Assembly (NCBI GenBank): GCA_964016885.1
Contig: OZ024742.1
Location: forward strand, 357,918,587 to 357,982,586
Source of the DNA: Eledone cirrhosa
Lineage: Eukaryota; Mollusca; Cephalopoda; Octopoda; Eledonidae
DNA length: 64,000 bases
Direction of reading: 5' to 3'
Part shown: piece by piece, positions 11,217 to 20,090 of the stretch
Numbering within the stretch: the first letter of the stretch is position 1
Layout of the letters: every line of letters begins with the position of its first letter
Position numbers and translations under genes: made by a program
Notes under the pieces: generated by a model
Told to the model about the DNA's origin: nothing
Database searches by the model: none
Seen by the model: the letters and a program-made list of their open reading frames with translations, nothing else

Positions 11217-11290
11217 GTTAGTTTCAGAAGATCCCGTTAAGGGTGAAAGCAGCGATTCATTGCTTAAACTTTAATCTGTTATTTTAATAA
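11217..11290 (+). repeat. Dispersed repeat, copy 1 (mirror copy at 31.6 kb)
   Basis: GTTTCAGAAGATCCCGTTAA through TTGCTTAAACTTTAATCTGTT matches the reverse complement of 31620-31695. It contains a hairpin (CCC-gttaa-GGG) followed by GAAA, loosely like a hammerhead core, but U4 is A. Its parent element is not identified. Confidence 0.65.
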
Positions 11291-11301
11291 ATATATATAT
11301 A

Positions 11302-11350
11302 TCATCATCATCATAATCATTTTACGTCCGCTTTTCGATGCTTGCAATAT
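11302..11350 (-). mobile_element. SINE/LINE tail fragment
   Basis: ATCATCATCATAATCATTTT followed by ACGTCCGCTTTTCGATGC is the reverse complement of the GATGATGAT tail and the sequence just before it. Only the last 50 bp are present. Confidence 0.7.
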
Positions 11351-11820
11351 ATATATATATTTGTTTCTTTTTTCAGTTAAAACATTATCATGTCAAGTTT
11401 GTTTCTCTGAAACCTTATCTTCTTAATTTCAAACATGGGATATTAAAATTGCATACAAAATATATGCCATGTATTTCTTTCATTACATTTTCATGTCACT
11501 ATTATTTGAAATAATAGACTTAGTGAAGCCTTGCAAATAAAATAGCTCATCTTTAGTCAAGTTTTTATTTCAGTTTCTATTGTTAATTAAATTTTCCTCT
11601 CATCTCTATGGCACCCAAAAGCTAATGTTTCATTTGCTTTGGACAAAACATGTTATTAACTATGTGTGTTATTTAGTATTTGTTTACAATATAGATATAT
11701 ACATAAAATATATATATATATATGTGTGTGTGAAGGTGTATATAACCATACATGTATATGTATTTATGAATATAACCGTCGTTTATGTATATATACACAT
11801 ATATGCACACACACAGACAT

Positions 11821-11828
<8 letters not shown>
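11351..11828. other. No gene seen
   Basis: AT-rich DNA with short frames only and no recognised repeat family. From about 11690 it merges into TA/TG simple sequence. Confidence 0.5.

Positions 11829-11873
<45 letters not shown>
11829..11873. repeat. TA microsatellite
   Basis: About 45 bases of uninterrupted TA, with CA-rich sequence just before it. Confidence 0.95.
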
Positions 11874-11878
<5 letters not shown>

Positions 11879-11984
11879 ACATACACTTATGCTTATATAT
11901 AGTTAGATTAATGTATATAAGCACAAATACTTTATATTCTTAGATTTATCTGCGTCACAATATATATATATATACATTAACGAT

Positions 11985-12042
11985 TCAAGTTATCCCTGGA
12001 AAGTTTTCCATGGACTTTCCAGGGATAACTTGAACCGTTAAG
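11985..12042. repeat. Long perfect-arm hairpin
   Basis: TTCAAGTTATCCCTGGAAAG and its reverse complement CTTTCCAGGGATAACTTGAA face each other around a short loop. A single arm of the same hairpin is found at 15280-15318. It marks the left outer edge of the fold-back unit at 12.0-15.4 kb. Confidence 0.85.
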
Positions 12043-12085
12043 GTATATCATCCTTGGACATGTGAAATATTTATAAAACATTTTG

Positions 12086-12148
12086 TATATTATCTGATGA
12101 TAGCGTACCAACATTTTTGGTACGCTTGAAATATATATAATAGAATAA
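12086..12148 (+). ncRNA. Hammerhead-like ribozyme candidate, copy 1
   Basis: The core CTGATGA (12094-12100) is followed by stem II AGCGTACC paired with GGTACGCT (8 bp, perfect) and GAAA. Stem III would be a weak AT-only stem in ATATATATA, with a cut after AUA, and stem I pairs TTAT with ATAG plus further A-T pairs after a mismatch. The deviation from consensus is T and T at 10.1/11.1. Two more copies lie at 15165-15232 (minus) and 15342-15405 (plus). Confidence 0.5.
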
Positions 12149-12188
12149 ATATGGTTTTATAAATATAGTTTCCATTTATTTAAAATCA

Positions 12189-12191
<3 letters not shown>

Positions 12192-12234
<43 letters not shown>
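12192..12234. repeat. TA microsatellite in left arm
   Basis: About 43 bases of TA. The right arm has the shorter counterpart at 15095-15122. Confidence 0.95.
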
Positions 12235-12241
<7 letters not shown>

Positions 12242-12464
12242 TACGTATCGAGAGAGAGAAAAGGAGGGATAGGTGATACATGTAGTTATTTGCCAAATAG
12301 CGTATGCAGCAGGTGCTCAATACTAGTGCCGGCAGTGTTGAATATTAGAAGTGTTAATATCTAGTGGGCGAGAGAATTAGCAGAGCGTAAGCACGTGGAA
12401 AAGTAAAATATAGAACAGACCGTTAAAACATATTTATTTACAATAGCACCTACGTACGTTTCGC

Positions 12465-12505
12465 CCGAATGGGCTTCTCCAGGGCATAAATAACTAAAAA
12501 GTGCT
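12465..12505 (-). ncRNA. Hammerhead-like fold in PLE terminal repeat, left
   Basis: On the minus strand CTGGAGA, then stem II GCCC-attc-GGGC, GAAA, a possible short stem III in ACGTACGT, and a four-pair stem I. The core has G where A6 is expected, so activity is doubtful. The mirror copy is at 14845-14886 on the plus strand. The layout matches PLE hammerheads, but the core is off consensus. Confidence 0.4.
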
Positions 12506-12668
12506 TCTTACACGGCCCGGAATGTGTTTTTAGAGATAAGTTCACGTCAGTGTTCATTCTTCGCAAAAAAGCGTGTTTTGATTTTGCAGTATGTCAAGGG
12601 AGGTAACTCTGGCCGGTGTTAGGGCATTCTTTCCCGGACAATTTTTTTTTATCCGTTACAAGATGTGG

Positions 12669-13474
12669 TTACAACCTTACCATTGTCGATACGCACAGGG
12701 TCAGGTATGCAACGTTTCTTTTGAGACGTTTGTTTCTGCACCTGTCCGCCTGGGTCAATTGAAGCCGGGTCTGGGATGCATGGTTAGTTTCCCGATTTTT
12801 TTTTGCAGCGCCTCCCCGCCGGGGTGTTAAGGCTTGGTGCAGGGAGACTCGGTATACAGTTTCACTCCTCGTTCTTATTCCATCTGAAGTAGCAGATTTT
12901 AAGCGGTGTATACAGCTCATCGTCGATTCAGGTCTGCTGTTGATGAGCTCGTGGGGTGCCGTTATGATGCGGTAGAGCTCCATGAGGCAAAGATCGCACT
13001 TCCTCTTGAAGTTGTACGGTGCAGCCCTGTCGACAATTTCCCAGTGCGTGGAGAAGCTGATGTTTAAGTCTTTTAATGATGTGGTGTAGTTCGCGTGCGA
13101 AGTGGAGTGTCTTAACTTCTTATTTGCGAAAGAGTGGAGATGTGTTCAAAACCTAAATTTGAACCGGCCAGAAGTAGCCCCTATATAATGTTTAACGCTA
13201 TTGTGGCTAATTACAATGCAGCTATATATAACCCTATCAGTCAAGCAGTATCCCCTAACGGGGCAGCGCCCCTGTCGCGGCAGTTGCAATTTCGGTCGCG
13301 GTCCCTTCTAGTTCCCACGGTAAGGCTATCATTATTGCTATCTACGTTGTTACCTACTCTCCTGCACCTGTCGTTAGCCCTATTACAACCCAGTGTGCGA
13401 GGTGGTACCATTATTATTCCGCACGCAGCATCGTCTTCCTTTGCCGCCTGGTGACACGTGCGGGTCACCTGCAT
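12669..13474 (-). pseudogene. Penelope-like GIY-YIG endonuclease (frameshifted)
   Basis: Read on the minus strand. At about 13260-13290 NCNCRDRGAAPL is the Cys-rich stretch. Around 13186-13150 YIGATSGRFKFRF is the YIG half of the GIY-YIG domain, and LHSFANKKLRHSTS, LKDLNISF, WEIVDRAAPYN and CDLCLMELYRIITAPHELIN (about 13130-12920) are its conserved continuation. One in-frame TGA follows KFRF, and the frame changes between the Cys-rich part and YIG. Reading past LIN to 12669 enters the terminal repeat and is probably not protein. The parent enzyme nicks target DNA during insertion. It lies directly downstream of the RT relic in the order normal for PLEs. Confidence 0.85.
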
Positions 13475-13511
13475 ATTCCCCAGTCATGTCGCGGTTATGC
13501 TGGTTGCGTTT

Positions 13512-14446
13512 TTAGAGGCTGTTGCCAGCACTATTGGATGCTGCTAGGGAGTCGTTAAGGCCGATGTAGTTACTGTCAGGTGTAGGTGCGTCTGTGCTAG
13601 GGTGCTGTGTCTTAGTGATCTTACTGTGATTAGTTGTTCCTATGATGTCCGCTAAGTTAGGAGTAGAAGAGAAGGATATTTTTATATTGTTCCTATTAAG
13701 GATTTCCCTATACCTATGATTGTGTGGGAAGTTCTTCTCTAAGGCTTCGAAGAATATCCGGGGAATGTCGGAGGCCACACTCCGAGAGTGGGGAGGATGG
13801 AACCATAGGACGTTACGGTGGCGATTACGCGTCTTTGTACTTTGCTACGGGTGGTTCCATAAAGGTGACCGTTCTTATGCATGTTAATGCGCTGTAGCCC
13901 GTTACGTGCCCCTTTCGCTTTATGCTCGGGTGCACTCTTCTTCCTTCTTCCATGTTTATGTACAGGAAGATGTTGGTTGGAAGGCGTTGGTATTAGGCCG
14001 TCGCTTTTGTTGATCTTATAGTAGGGTAATAATTCGAGTAGGCTACAGTGGTCACTGTCACCGGGCTCGTGATCATTATTGTGTGGTAAGTTACCTATAC
14101 TATCACCGGTGTAATTAACATTGTGGCCGTGTTCCTTAGTGCGATTACCTAGGCTATTATATCCAACTCCTACTAAGTTGCCGCGTGATCGGTTATAGGT
14201 ATGGCTTACTATAACGTTCGTCTTATGAGGATGGTGGTTTCTGGAGCTAGCATTAGGGATGTAGGAAATTCCTCGCTTAAAGCCGGCGCTTATCAAGGCC
14301 CTATTGTAGTAATTTGCCGCTTGGTTGAAGATATCCTCATTGGCGGAGAGCCTCGAGATCCTATGTGAAATGCTAGAGACTATGGAGTTGAGAATCTGCA
14401 CGAGCTCATCAACAGCAGACCTGAATCGACGATAAGCTGTACACAC
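13512..14446 (-). pseudogene. Penelope-like RT C-terminal part (frameshifted, N/H-rich insert)
   Basis: On the minus strand ISHRISRLSANEDIFNQAA and YNRALISAGF (about 14390-14270) match the region after the palm in PLE reverse transcriptases. After a break near 13760 the next frame reads RIFFEALEKNFPHNHRYREI and LNRNNIKISFSSTPN (13778-13670), the RT to endonuclease linker. Between the two is a stretch of about 150 residues rich in Asn, His, Gly and basic residues, much longer than the few residues usual in this linker. Palm motifs, including YADD, are missing because the copy is cut at about 14440, where the inverted arm starts. Confidence 0.75.
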
Positions 14447-14844
14447 CGCTTAAAAATATCCTACTTCAGATGGAATAAGAACGAGGAGTGAAACCGTATA
14501 CCGAGTCTCCCTGCACCAAGCCTTAACATCCCGGCGGGCAGGCGCTGCAAAAAACATCCGGAAACTAACCATGCATCCCAGACCCGGCTTCAATTGACCC
14601 AGGCGGACAGGTGCAGAAACAAACGTCTCAAAAGAAACGTTATATACCTGACCCTGTGCGTATCGACAATGGTAAGGTAAAAAAAAATTGTCCGGGAAAG
14701 AATGCCCTAACACCGGCCAGAGTTAGCTCCCTTGACCTACTGCAAAATCAAAACACGCTTTTTTGCGAAGAATGAACACTGACGTGAACTTATCTCTAAA
14801 AACACATTCCGGGCCGTGTAAGAAGCACTTTTTAGTTATTTATG

Positions 14845-14886
14845 CCCTGGAGAAGCCCATTCGGGCGAAACGTACGTAGGTGCTAT
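14845..14886 (+). ncRNA. Hammerhead-like fold in PLE terminal repeat, right
   Basis: Mirror of 12465-12505: CCTGGAGAAGCCC, attc, GGGCGAAACGTACGTAGG. Stem II is intact, stem III is short and the core has G at position 6. It points outwards, as does its partner. Confidence 0.4.
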
Positions 14887-15089
14887 TGTAAATAAATATG
14901 TTTTAACGGTCTGTTCTATATTTTACTTTTCCACGTGCTTACGCTCTGCTAATTCTCTCGCCCACTAGATATTAACACTTCTAATATTCAACACTGCCGG
15001 CACTAGTATTGAGCACCTGCTGCATACGCTATTTGGCAAATAACTACATGTATCACCTATCCCTCCTTTTCTCTCTCTCGATATGTAAG

Positions 15090-15126
<37 letters not shown>

Positions 15127-15164
15127 TGATTTTAAATAAATGGAAACTATATTTATAAAACCAT

Positions 15165-15232
15165 ATTTATTCTATTATATATATTTCAAGGGTACCAAAT
15201 ATTTTGGAACCCTATCATCAGATAAAATACAA
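15165..15232 (-). ncRNA. Hammerhead-like ribozyme candidate, copy 2
   Basis: The minus strand reads CTGATGA (15221-15215), stem II AGGGTTCC paired with GGTACCCT (one T-T mismatch), then GAAA and an AT-rich stem III. The third pair of stem II is G-C here but C-G in copy 1, a compensatory change. It lies in the right arm and mirrors copy 1. Confidence 0.5.
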
Positions 15233-15311
15233 AATGTTTTATAAATATTTGACATGACCAAGGATGATATACCTTAACGGTTCAAGTTATCCCTGGAAAG
15301 TTTTCCCTGGA

Positions 15312-15430
15312 CTTTCCATGTGAAATATTTATAAAACATTTTGTATTTTATCTGATGATAGCGTACCAACATTTTTTGGTACCCTTGAAATACATATAAT
15401 AGAATAAATAAAGTTTCCACTTATTTAATA
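15312..15430 (+). repeat. Extra direct copy of the outer arm segment, with hammerhead-like copy 3
   Basis: Right after the inverted arm, CATGTGAAATATTTATAAAA begins a plus-strand copy of 12056-12180. It includes CTGATGA (15352-15358), stem II AGCGTACC with GGTACCCT (one C-C mismatch at the pair that changes between copies 1 and 2), GAAA and ATACATATA. The locus therefore has the segment three times (plus, minus, plus). Confidence 0.75.
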
Positions 15431-15526
15431 TAAATTGAATACTTACTCCATAAAACTGGCGAGTTCTTTGAATCAGTTGTAAACATCTATATTTGTTGGA
15501 TTTCCAACAAATTAAATATCTCTTAT

Positions 15527-15567
<41 letters not shown>

Positions 15568-15733
15568 ACTTGCTGTTAGTGGTATATTACTATGTCAGTG
15601 ATTAAATGTATTAAACTTTTCATTTTTGTTTATAAGCAGACTGTAATTATATATATATGTATATACACGAAACAAAGTACTCAATACCGAAATAGAGTTT
15701 AAATATTCATTTATTATCAACTATTTCTTGTGG
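15431..15733. other. No gene seen; CA/TA microsatellite
   Basis: AT-rich DNA with ACACACA plus TATATA at about 15528-15567. No coding frame can be supported. Confidence 0.5.
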
Positions 15734-15881
15734 GGCACCTTAAACAGCAGGCCCTACAGCAAGAAGGAGGCAGTCAAGGAAGCCATCAGTGAGGGCGTCA
15801 CCAACGCCTCCAGCTTCTAGTCCTGCCTGAATAAAGTCATGTTTGCCGATGGTTGCCACATCAATTTTAACTTCATCCTTT
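15734..15881 (+). pseudogene. Unrecognised protein-like fragment
   Basis: From GGC at 15734 the frame reads about 49 codons, including RPYSKKEAVKEAISEGVTNA, then an in-frame TAG at 15818 and SCLNKVMFADGCHINFNFI. The stretch is distinctly richer in G+C than its AT-rich surroundings and has a balanced amino-acid mix, both of which suggest former coding sequence. I do not recognise the protein. It stops exactly where the 3' end of the CR1-like LINE begins (15882), so it may be a piece of a cellular mRNA joined to LINE sequence during retrotransposition, or an older relic beside which the LINE landed. Confidence 0.45.
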
Positions 15882-16068
15882 AAAACCTCCATGCTTCCTG
15901 AGATTTGCCAACACTACACCTAATATTCCCCCTCCATACACACGCACACATGTATATCATGACTCATACACTGTTCACTTCCCTGATATTTGTACATTAT
16001 TCTATGTACTATACATGCACCTTTGATGAGTTGTAGTGCACCTGAGCACTGTACACAATAATTATTAA
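15882..16068 (+). mobile_element. 5'-truncated 3' end of the CR1-like LINE
   Basis: TTTAAAACCTCCATGCTTCC through TGAGTTGTAGTGCACCTGAG and ACACAATAATTATTAATT matches 7845-8035 of the LINE in the same orientation. Only the last 190 bp and the tail are present. Confidence 0.88.
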
Positions 16069-16136
16069 TTTTCTAAATTAAAAAAACCGTTTTAATTATC
16101 CATTAATTTTTCCTGTATTTATCTGCATCATGATAT

Positions 16137-16420
16137 ATCATCATCATCATCATCATCATCATCACCGTTTTACGCCTGTTCTTCCACGCTAGCATGGGTT
16201 AGACGGGTTGTCCTGTTGTGGGCAGTGTCCGGTCGGCTGACCCGGTCTTGCTCATACAGGAACGGATTCTGGCTTGATTTCCACAGCCAACCTCATTTAC
16301 AGTGAGTGCTCGGTGCTTTTTTTCTGTGGCGCCTACACGTCCACTTTACAGTATGGGCTGGGTGCTTTTTTGCCATGGCACCTCCACGACCACTTTGCAG
16401 TAGGGGTGTGTGGGGGTATA
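16137..16420 (-). mobile_element. SINE/LINE tail copy, long
   Basis: On the minus strand it runs from about 16420 (CTACTGCAAAGTGGTCGTGG) through two copies of the TGCAAAGTGGTCGTGTAGG-type unit, GTAAATGAGGTTGG, CATGCTAGCGTGGAAGAAC and an ATGATGATG tail of 25 bases at 16139-16163. It extends further 5' than most copies but has no tRNA head. Confidence 0.85.
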
Positions 16421-17091
16421 TATATATGGTATGACTTTGCGTTTTATCCTTTGTATGAAATATTGATTGTTCTTCCGGTATCTTATCTCTGTTTTTAGCC
16501 TAAGAAAATACCTATATGCGTGTATAAATAATACATGCATATATTTATTTTTTTATATCCAATTGAGTTCTTCACGCATGGTTAAAATTATTGAAAGAAT
16601 TAATTGACCCGCGTGCATATTATTTTATTATTTTATGTTTTGCGATGACCTCCGCTTTCTGCTTGATGGCAGTGTGAGATTTCTCATTGTGAGACTGCTG
16701 AAATTTCAAATTTGGCGGTCATTCTGGCACGGAGGGGTACCATCGCTGAACATTAATATCGGTAAGGTTTTTTTTTATATCGATATTTGTCGGGCATCCA
16801 CTGATGATTTATAAGTGCCCACCTACATATATTCCTACGGACTATGTGTAGGCTTCTACATAACCAGGACATTATTTTCCCAATTTGTAGAAGCCTTATA
16901 ATGAAACGATCGTTTGGAAAGAGAGATGTATTTTAATTATGTCTCATATAAAATAATACAACTGGCTATCCGCAAAATACGTATAGTTAGCACACCAAGC
17001 GTATAATTGGGATTATACTAAGGTGTATCCTAATGTTGAGTGAGACGGAAGCCGGTCGGAGTATTGCTTAAAGCTTTCTCTGTTAATGTAT

Positions 17092-17095
<4 letters not shown>
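16421..17095. other. No gene seen
   Basis: AT-rich sequence without recognised coding or repeat families. Short TA and T runs occur near 16420 and 16770. Confidence 0.5.
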
Positions 17096-17122
<27 letters not shown>

Positions 17123-17449
17123 CATCATTTTACGTACACTTTTCCCTGCTTACAAGGGTGGGACGGTAACTGATTCTGGCTTGATTTCTACAGTTGGATG
17201 CCCTTCCTAACACCAACCTCATTTACAGTGAGAACTGGCTGCTTTTTGCCATGGCACCTACACAACCACTTTGCAGTGGAATGATAGGGACCCTAGTCCT
17301 TATTATCTCATTTCTACAGCTGAGTAAACTGGAGGAATGTGAAATAAAGTGTCTTGCTCAAGGAAACAACACATCACCCGGTCTGAGAATTGAACTCACA
17401 ACCTTTCGATTGCAAGGCCAATGCTCTAACCACTAAGCCATGTGCCTCC
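17123..17449 (-). mobile_element. Complete SINE: tRNA-like head, central part, LINE-like tail
   Basis: On the minus strand the head at 17449-17385 reads GGCTTAGTGGTTAGAGCATT (A-box-like) and GGTTGTGAGTTCAATTCTC (B-box-like), that is, an internal pol III promoter. The central part has TGAGCAAGACACTTTATTTC and TTTACTCAGCTGTAGAAATG. The distal part has CACTGCAAAGTGGTTGTGTA, AGGTTGGTGTTAGGAAGGGC and an AAAATGATGAT end, identical in order to the 3' end of the RTE-like LINE at 34.8-35.0 kb. SINEs that borrow their 3' end from a LINE use its reverse transcriptase; that relation is inferred here. Confidence 0.88.
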
Positions 17450-17554
17450 ATATATATATGTGTGTGTGTTAGGTAATTGCAAAGGAAAAAAGAGTGCTCT
17501 ATGTATAGAACAGAGCTATTTAATTAGAAAGTGAACAACACAAAATATAAGTAC

Positions 17555-17622
17555 TCCATTACCAAAGGTTTCTGGATCACAGACGATAATAATATAATAC
17601 GCGCCTGAATCGGTCGTCAGGC
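17555..17622 (-). ncRNA. Hammerhead-like motif, left arm of fold-back
   Basis: On the minus strand CTGACGA (17620-17614), a long stem II region with GATTCAG opposite CTGTGATC (one bulge), GAAA, stem III ACC-ttt-GGT and A. Stem I is poor. The core and stem III match the 3.25-kb candidate (GAAACC, 3-base loop, GGTA). Confidence 0.45.
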
Positions 17623-17645
17623 AGAGATGTTATGATAATATCTCT

Positions 17646-17709
17646 GTCTGACGACCGATCCAGGTGTATATTATTATTGTCTGGGATCCAGAAACCTTTG
17701 GTAATGTAG
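17646..17709 (+). ncRNA. Hammerhead-like motif, right arm of fold-back
   Basis: CTGACGA (17648-17654), GATCCAG opposite CTGGGATC with one bulged base, GAAA at 17691, ACC-ttt-GGT and A. Stem I has only one Watson-Crick and two wobble pairs, so cleavage is doubtful. Confidence 0.45.
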
Positions 17710-17759
17710 TAGTTATATTTTGTGTTGCTCACTTTCTAATTAAGTATATATATTTAGGA

Positions 17760-17860
17760 CCGTAACAAGTGGAGAGATGCTGTGCTGAATAGGACCCGTC
17801 CGACCCTTGCAAGCAGGGAAAAACGGGCATAAAATGATGATGTAGATGATGATGATGTGT
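17760..17860 (+). mobile_element. SINE/LINE tail fragment
   Basis: GACCCGTCCGACCCTTGCAA, then AGCAGGGAAAAACGGGCATA and AAATGATGATG repeats, a variant of the common tail with GCAAGCAGGG instead of GCTAGCGTGG. The same variant occurs in the SINE at 17.1 kb. Confidence 0.7.
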
Positions 17861-18179
17861 GTGTGTGTGTGTTCATATATATCAAACTTAGTAGAGCTGA
17901 GATTACTGTCACTACCTCTAAGTAATCACAGTTCCACAGTAAATTGATTCACTCTCTTTTTGTATTGAGTACTTTTTCTTCTTTTTTTTTGTAAACTCAA
18001 ACGTATATTCACACTCATATCCAAACACTCCCCCCCCCCATATATATATATATATCTGTGTGTGTGTGTGTATACTGGAAAAAAATGTTGCTTAATGTAA
18101 ATAATGTTGATGTACATGTATGCGTGTGTGTGTGAGTGTGTGTGTGTGTGTGTGTGTGTATGTGAAAATTGTGTTTCTT

Positions 18180-18720
18180 TTTTTTAATTCTGTATTGATT
18201 CAGTAGTATTTAAAGTCAAAATATTGAGATTGAAAAGAGAGAGCAGAGAAAAAATTACCATCACTTGAGATAAATTTCTAACGCTGTTCTATATTATAGC
18301 TGTTAGCTGAATGAAACTAAAACAAATTGGTTTCATGAATCGGCAGTTTTATGTGAAATGAGAAAATAATGTTCAAGCACAACCACAACATCATCACTTC
18401 CTAAATCTATTAGTGAACATTCGAAAATGGTGTAGGTTTATCAACTTTCTCATTAATACTCTTTCCGCTAGTTGCTTTTGCTAATAAGATGAATTTCAAT
18501 GCTTGAAGAAACAAGTATTTAGAGTAGACTTCTTCAGACAGGCATTACCCTAAATTTTGTCAGAATATGACAGGTACCTGAAAATATTTGGAGGGGACAA
18601 AGGCCAAAACATTGTGATTATAACAACAACGATGAGGAAACTTATCAAAATATATTAGTTTACTATATAGATAATTCCTCCAAAGACACTCGTCTGACTA
18701 AATCGGGGATTATAACTTGC
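18180..18720. other. No gene seen
   Basis: AT-rich DNA after a TG microsatellite (about 18122-18162). No recognised coding frame or repeat. Confidence 0.5.
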
Positions 18721-18940
18721 TTTAACCCTTTAGCATTTACATTACTCTATATTTACTATTGTATTTTTGTGGTAAAGGCTTTATCTTACATAATTATTTC
18801 ACATAATGTTGAATCTACAAAATTTTGATGTTATTTATTTTGAGAACAATATCTTAACATCAGTATGAGTGGCCAGTTATGTCCAGTTTGAACAGAAAGA
18901 GGTGAGAGAGTTCTGGCTGGATACATCCGGTTTAAATGCT
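18721..18940 (+). mobile_element. MITE-like dispersed repeat, copy 1
   Basis: TTTAACCCTTTAGCATTTAC through TTATTTTGAGAACAATATCT, CAGTATGAGTGGCCAGTTAT and GGTTTAAATG. A second copy in the same orientation lies at 26102-26317, where the right end AGGGTTAA mirrors the left TTAACCCTTT. It is short and non-coding, with short inverted ends, which fits a MITE. Confidence 0.7.
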
Positions 18941-18965
18941 GTTTGTCATTTCTCTCCCTTTAAAA

Positions 18966-19150
18966 TATCATCATCATCATCATCACCACCACCATCATCA
19001 CCCTTTAACATCTATTTTCCATGCCTGCATACAGACCATTTGTCTGGTTTTCTTTCTAATGCAAACCACATTACTGCGTGTACGGGGAGCTTTTCTTCTG
19101 GCACCATCACTGCCATTTTACAGGGTGAACTGGATGTTTGTTTGTCTTGG
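18966..19150 (-). mobile_element. Old SINE/LINE tail copy
   Basis: ATCATCATCATCATCACCAC (tail, reversed), then TTTTCCATGCCTGCATACAG, GACCATTTGTCTGGTTTTCT and CACCATCACTGCCATTTTAC in the order of the tail read backwards. It is strongly diverged. Confidence 0.65.
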
Positions 19151-19380
19151 TACCAGCCTCTCATCATATAATGATGTAGAACATTTTTGTTAAGTTATAT
19201 ACAAAATACCAGCTTAATTCTTTCTAACATAGTTGCAAGACATTATTTTCTGTTATCCATGTGGACTAAAACATATATGACCAAACTGCTAGAAATAGAA
19301 GCCAAATCAGATCTTACTATTTGAAAATTAAACTATTTTTCACTGGGAAAAATTTGTCACCATTTTATATATATATATAT

Positions 19381-19512
19381 AGTATGAATAAATACGAGCA
19401 AAGTTTCATACACTTAACATGTCTGTGCTACCATTGTTTTGGGGGTTCAGTCATAGCCATCTCTGTATTATGGAGGAGGCAAATGTTAAATGTATGAAAC
19501 TTTGTTCATACT
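19381..19512. repeat. Short fold-back repeat
   Basis: CAAAGTTTCATACACTTAAC at 19399 is mirrored by GTTAAATGTATGAAACTTTG at 19485, and AGTATGAA at 19381 by TTCATACT at 19505. The middle is unique. It resembles a tiny MITE or a solo fold-back; its family is unknown. Confidence 0.7.
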
Positions 19513-19593
19513 AAATAAGTCCACTTCCAACAAATCGAACACTGTTTTCCTTGATCATTTATCTACAAATTTCTACCAACACATATATATGTA

Positions 19594-19870
19594 ACAGGAG
19601 GCACACGGCCTAGTGGTAAAGGTGTTCGATGTACGATCATAATGTTGTGGGTTCGATTCCTAGGTTTCGTGTTGTGTTCTTCAATAAAACACTTCATTCC
19701 ATGTTGCTCCAGTATACTCAGCTGAAAATGAGTACCAACAATAGCTGGGGGTTTATCTCTGTGATAGACTGGCGTCCTGTCCAGGGAGGAGTCTTGTACT
19801 CTCAGTTACTTCACGCCATGAAACCAGGATAAGCACCAGCCAAATGAGTCTTCTGGCTTAAGACAGACTT
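19594..19870 (+). mobile_element. tRNA-derived SINE
   Basis: The head reads ACACGGCCTAGTGGTAAAGG (A box) and GTTGTGGGTTCGATTCCTAG (B box with intact GGTTCGATTCC). The central part has CAGTATACTCAGCTGAAAAT, related to the central part of the SINE at 17.1 kb, then GATAGACTGGCGTCCTGTCC and a tail region ending near ACAGACTTTAGACTT. It is a different family from the GATGAT-tailed SINE but shares the central CTCAGCTG segment. Confidence 0.85.
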
Positions 19871-19917
19871 TAGACTTTTTTTTTTAGATATATGTGTGTG
19901 TGTGTGTTTACATATAT

Positions 19918-20046
19918 AATCCAAACCCATGCTAGCGTGGAAGATGGATGTTAAACGATGAGGATGATGATGAATCATCAGCAGCACCATCCCCATTCTA
20001 CGTTCCCTTACTATGCTTGCAAGGGCAATAAGTATTGTATGTCCCC
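19918..20046. mobile_element. Two SINE/LINE tails end to end in opposite orientation
   Basis: A plus-strand tail (CCCATGCTAGCGTGGAAGAT to GATGATGATGA at about 19970) is followed directly by a minus-strand tail (ATCATCAGCAGCACCATCCC, TTGCAAGGGCAATAAGTATT). Their 3' ends touch. Confidence 0.75.
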
Positions 20047-20090
20047 TTCCCACATATCTTTGGCACAGTTTCTATAGCTGGATGTATTAA

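Larger units (their letters stand above)
11990..15310. mobile_element. Second Penelope-like element in fold-back form
   Basis: Left arm (about 11990-12955) and right arm (about 14397-15310) are inverted copies over about 950 bp, including two TA runs (12192-12234 and 15095-15122). The central 1.4 kb and the inner left arm encode a minus-strand PLE relic (RT C-terminus, then GIY-YIG). The inverted right arm starts exactly within the last codons of the endonuclease region (its plus strand again reads HELINSRPES). So a 5'-truncated PLE was joined head to head to an inverted copy of its 3' end, the same design as at 3.2-10.7 kb. A further direct copy of the outermost segment follows at 15312-15430. 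Confidence 0.82.
17519..17747. mobile_element. Small fold-back element with hammerhead-like motifs
   Basis: Arms 17519-17629 and 17638-17747 are inverted copies (AGAAAGTGAACAACACAAAA at left, TTTTGTGTTGCTCACTTTCT at right). Each arm holds CTGACGA, then later GAAACCTTTGGTA, pointing outwards. There is no protein. It looks like a short non-autonomous relative of the PLE fold-backs. Confidence 0.72.

Noticed and set aside
13134..13454. Plus-strand frame of 106 codons in the second PLE
   Set aside because: It is antisense to the GIY-YIG and RT-linker relic, which has clear family motifs on the minus strand.
19597..19665. tRNA gene with intact GGTTCGATTCC box
   Set aside because: It is the head of a SINE; the downstream sequence is SINE body and there is no acceptor-stem pairing.
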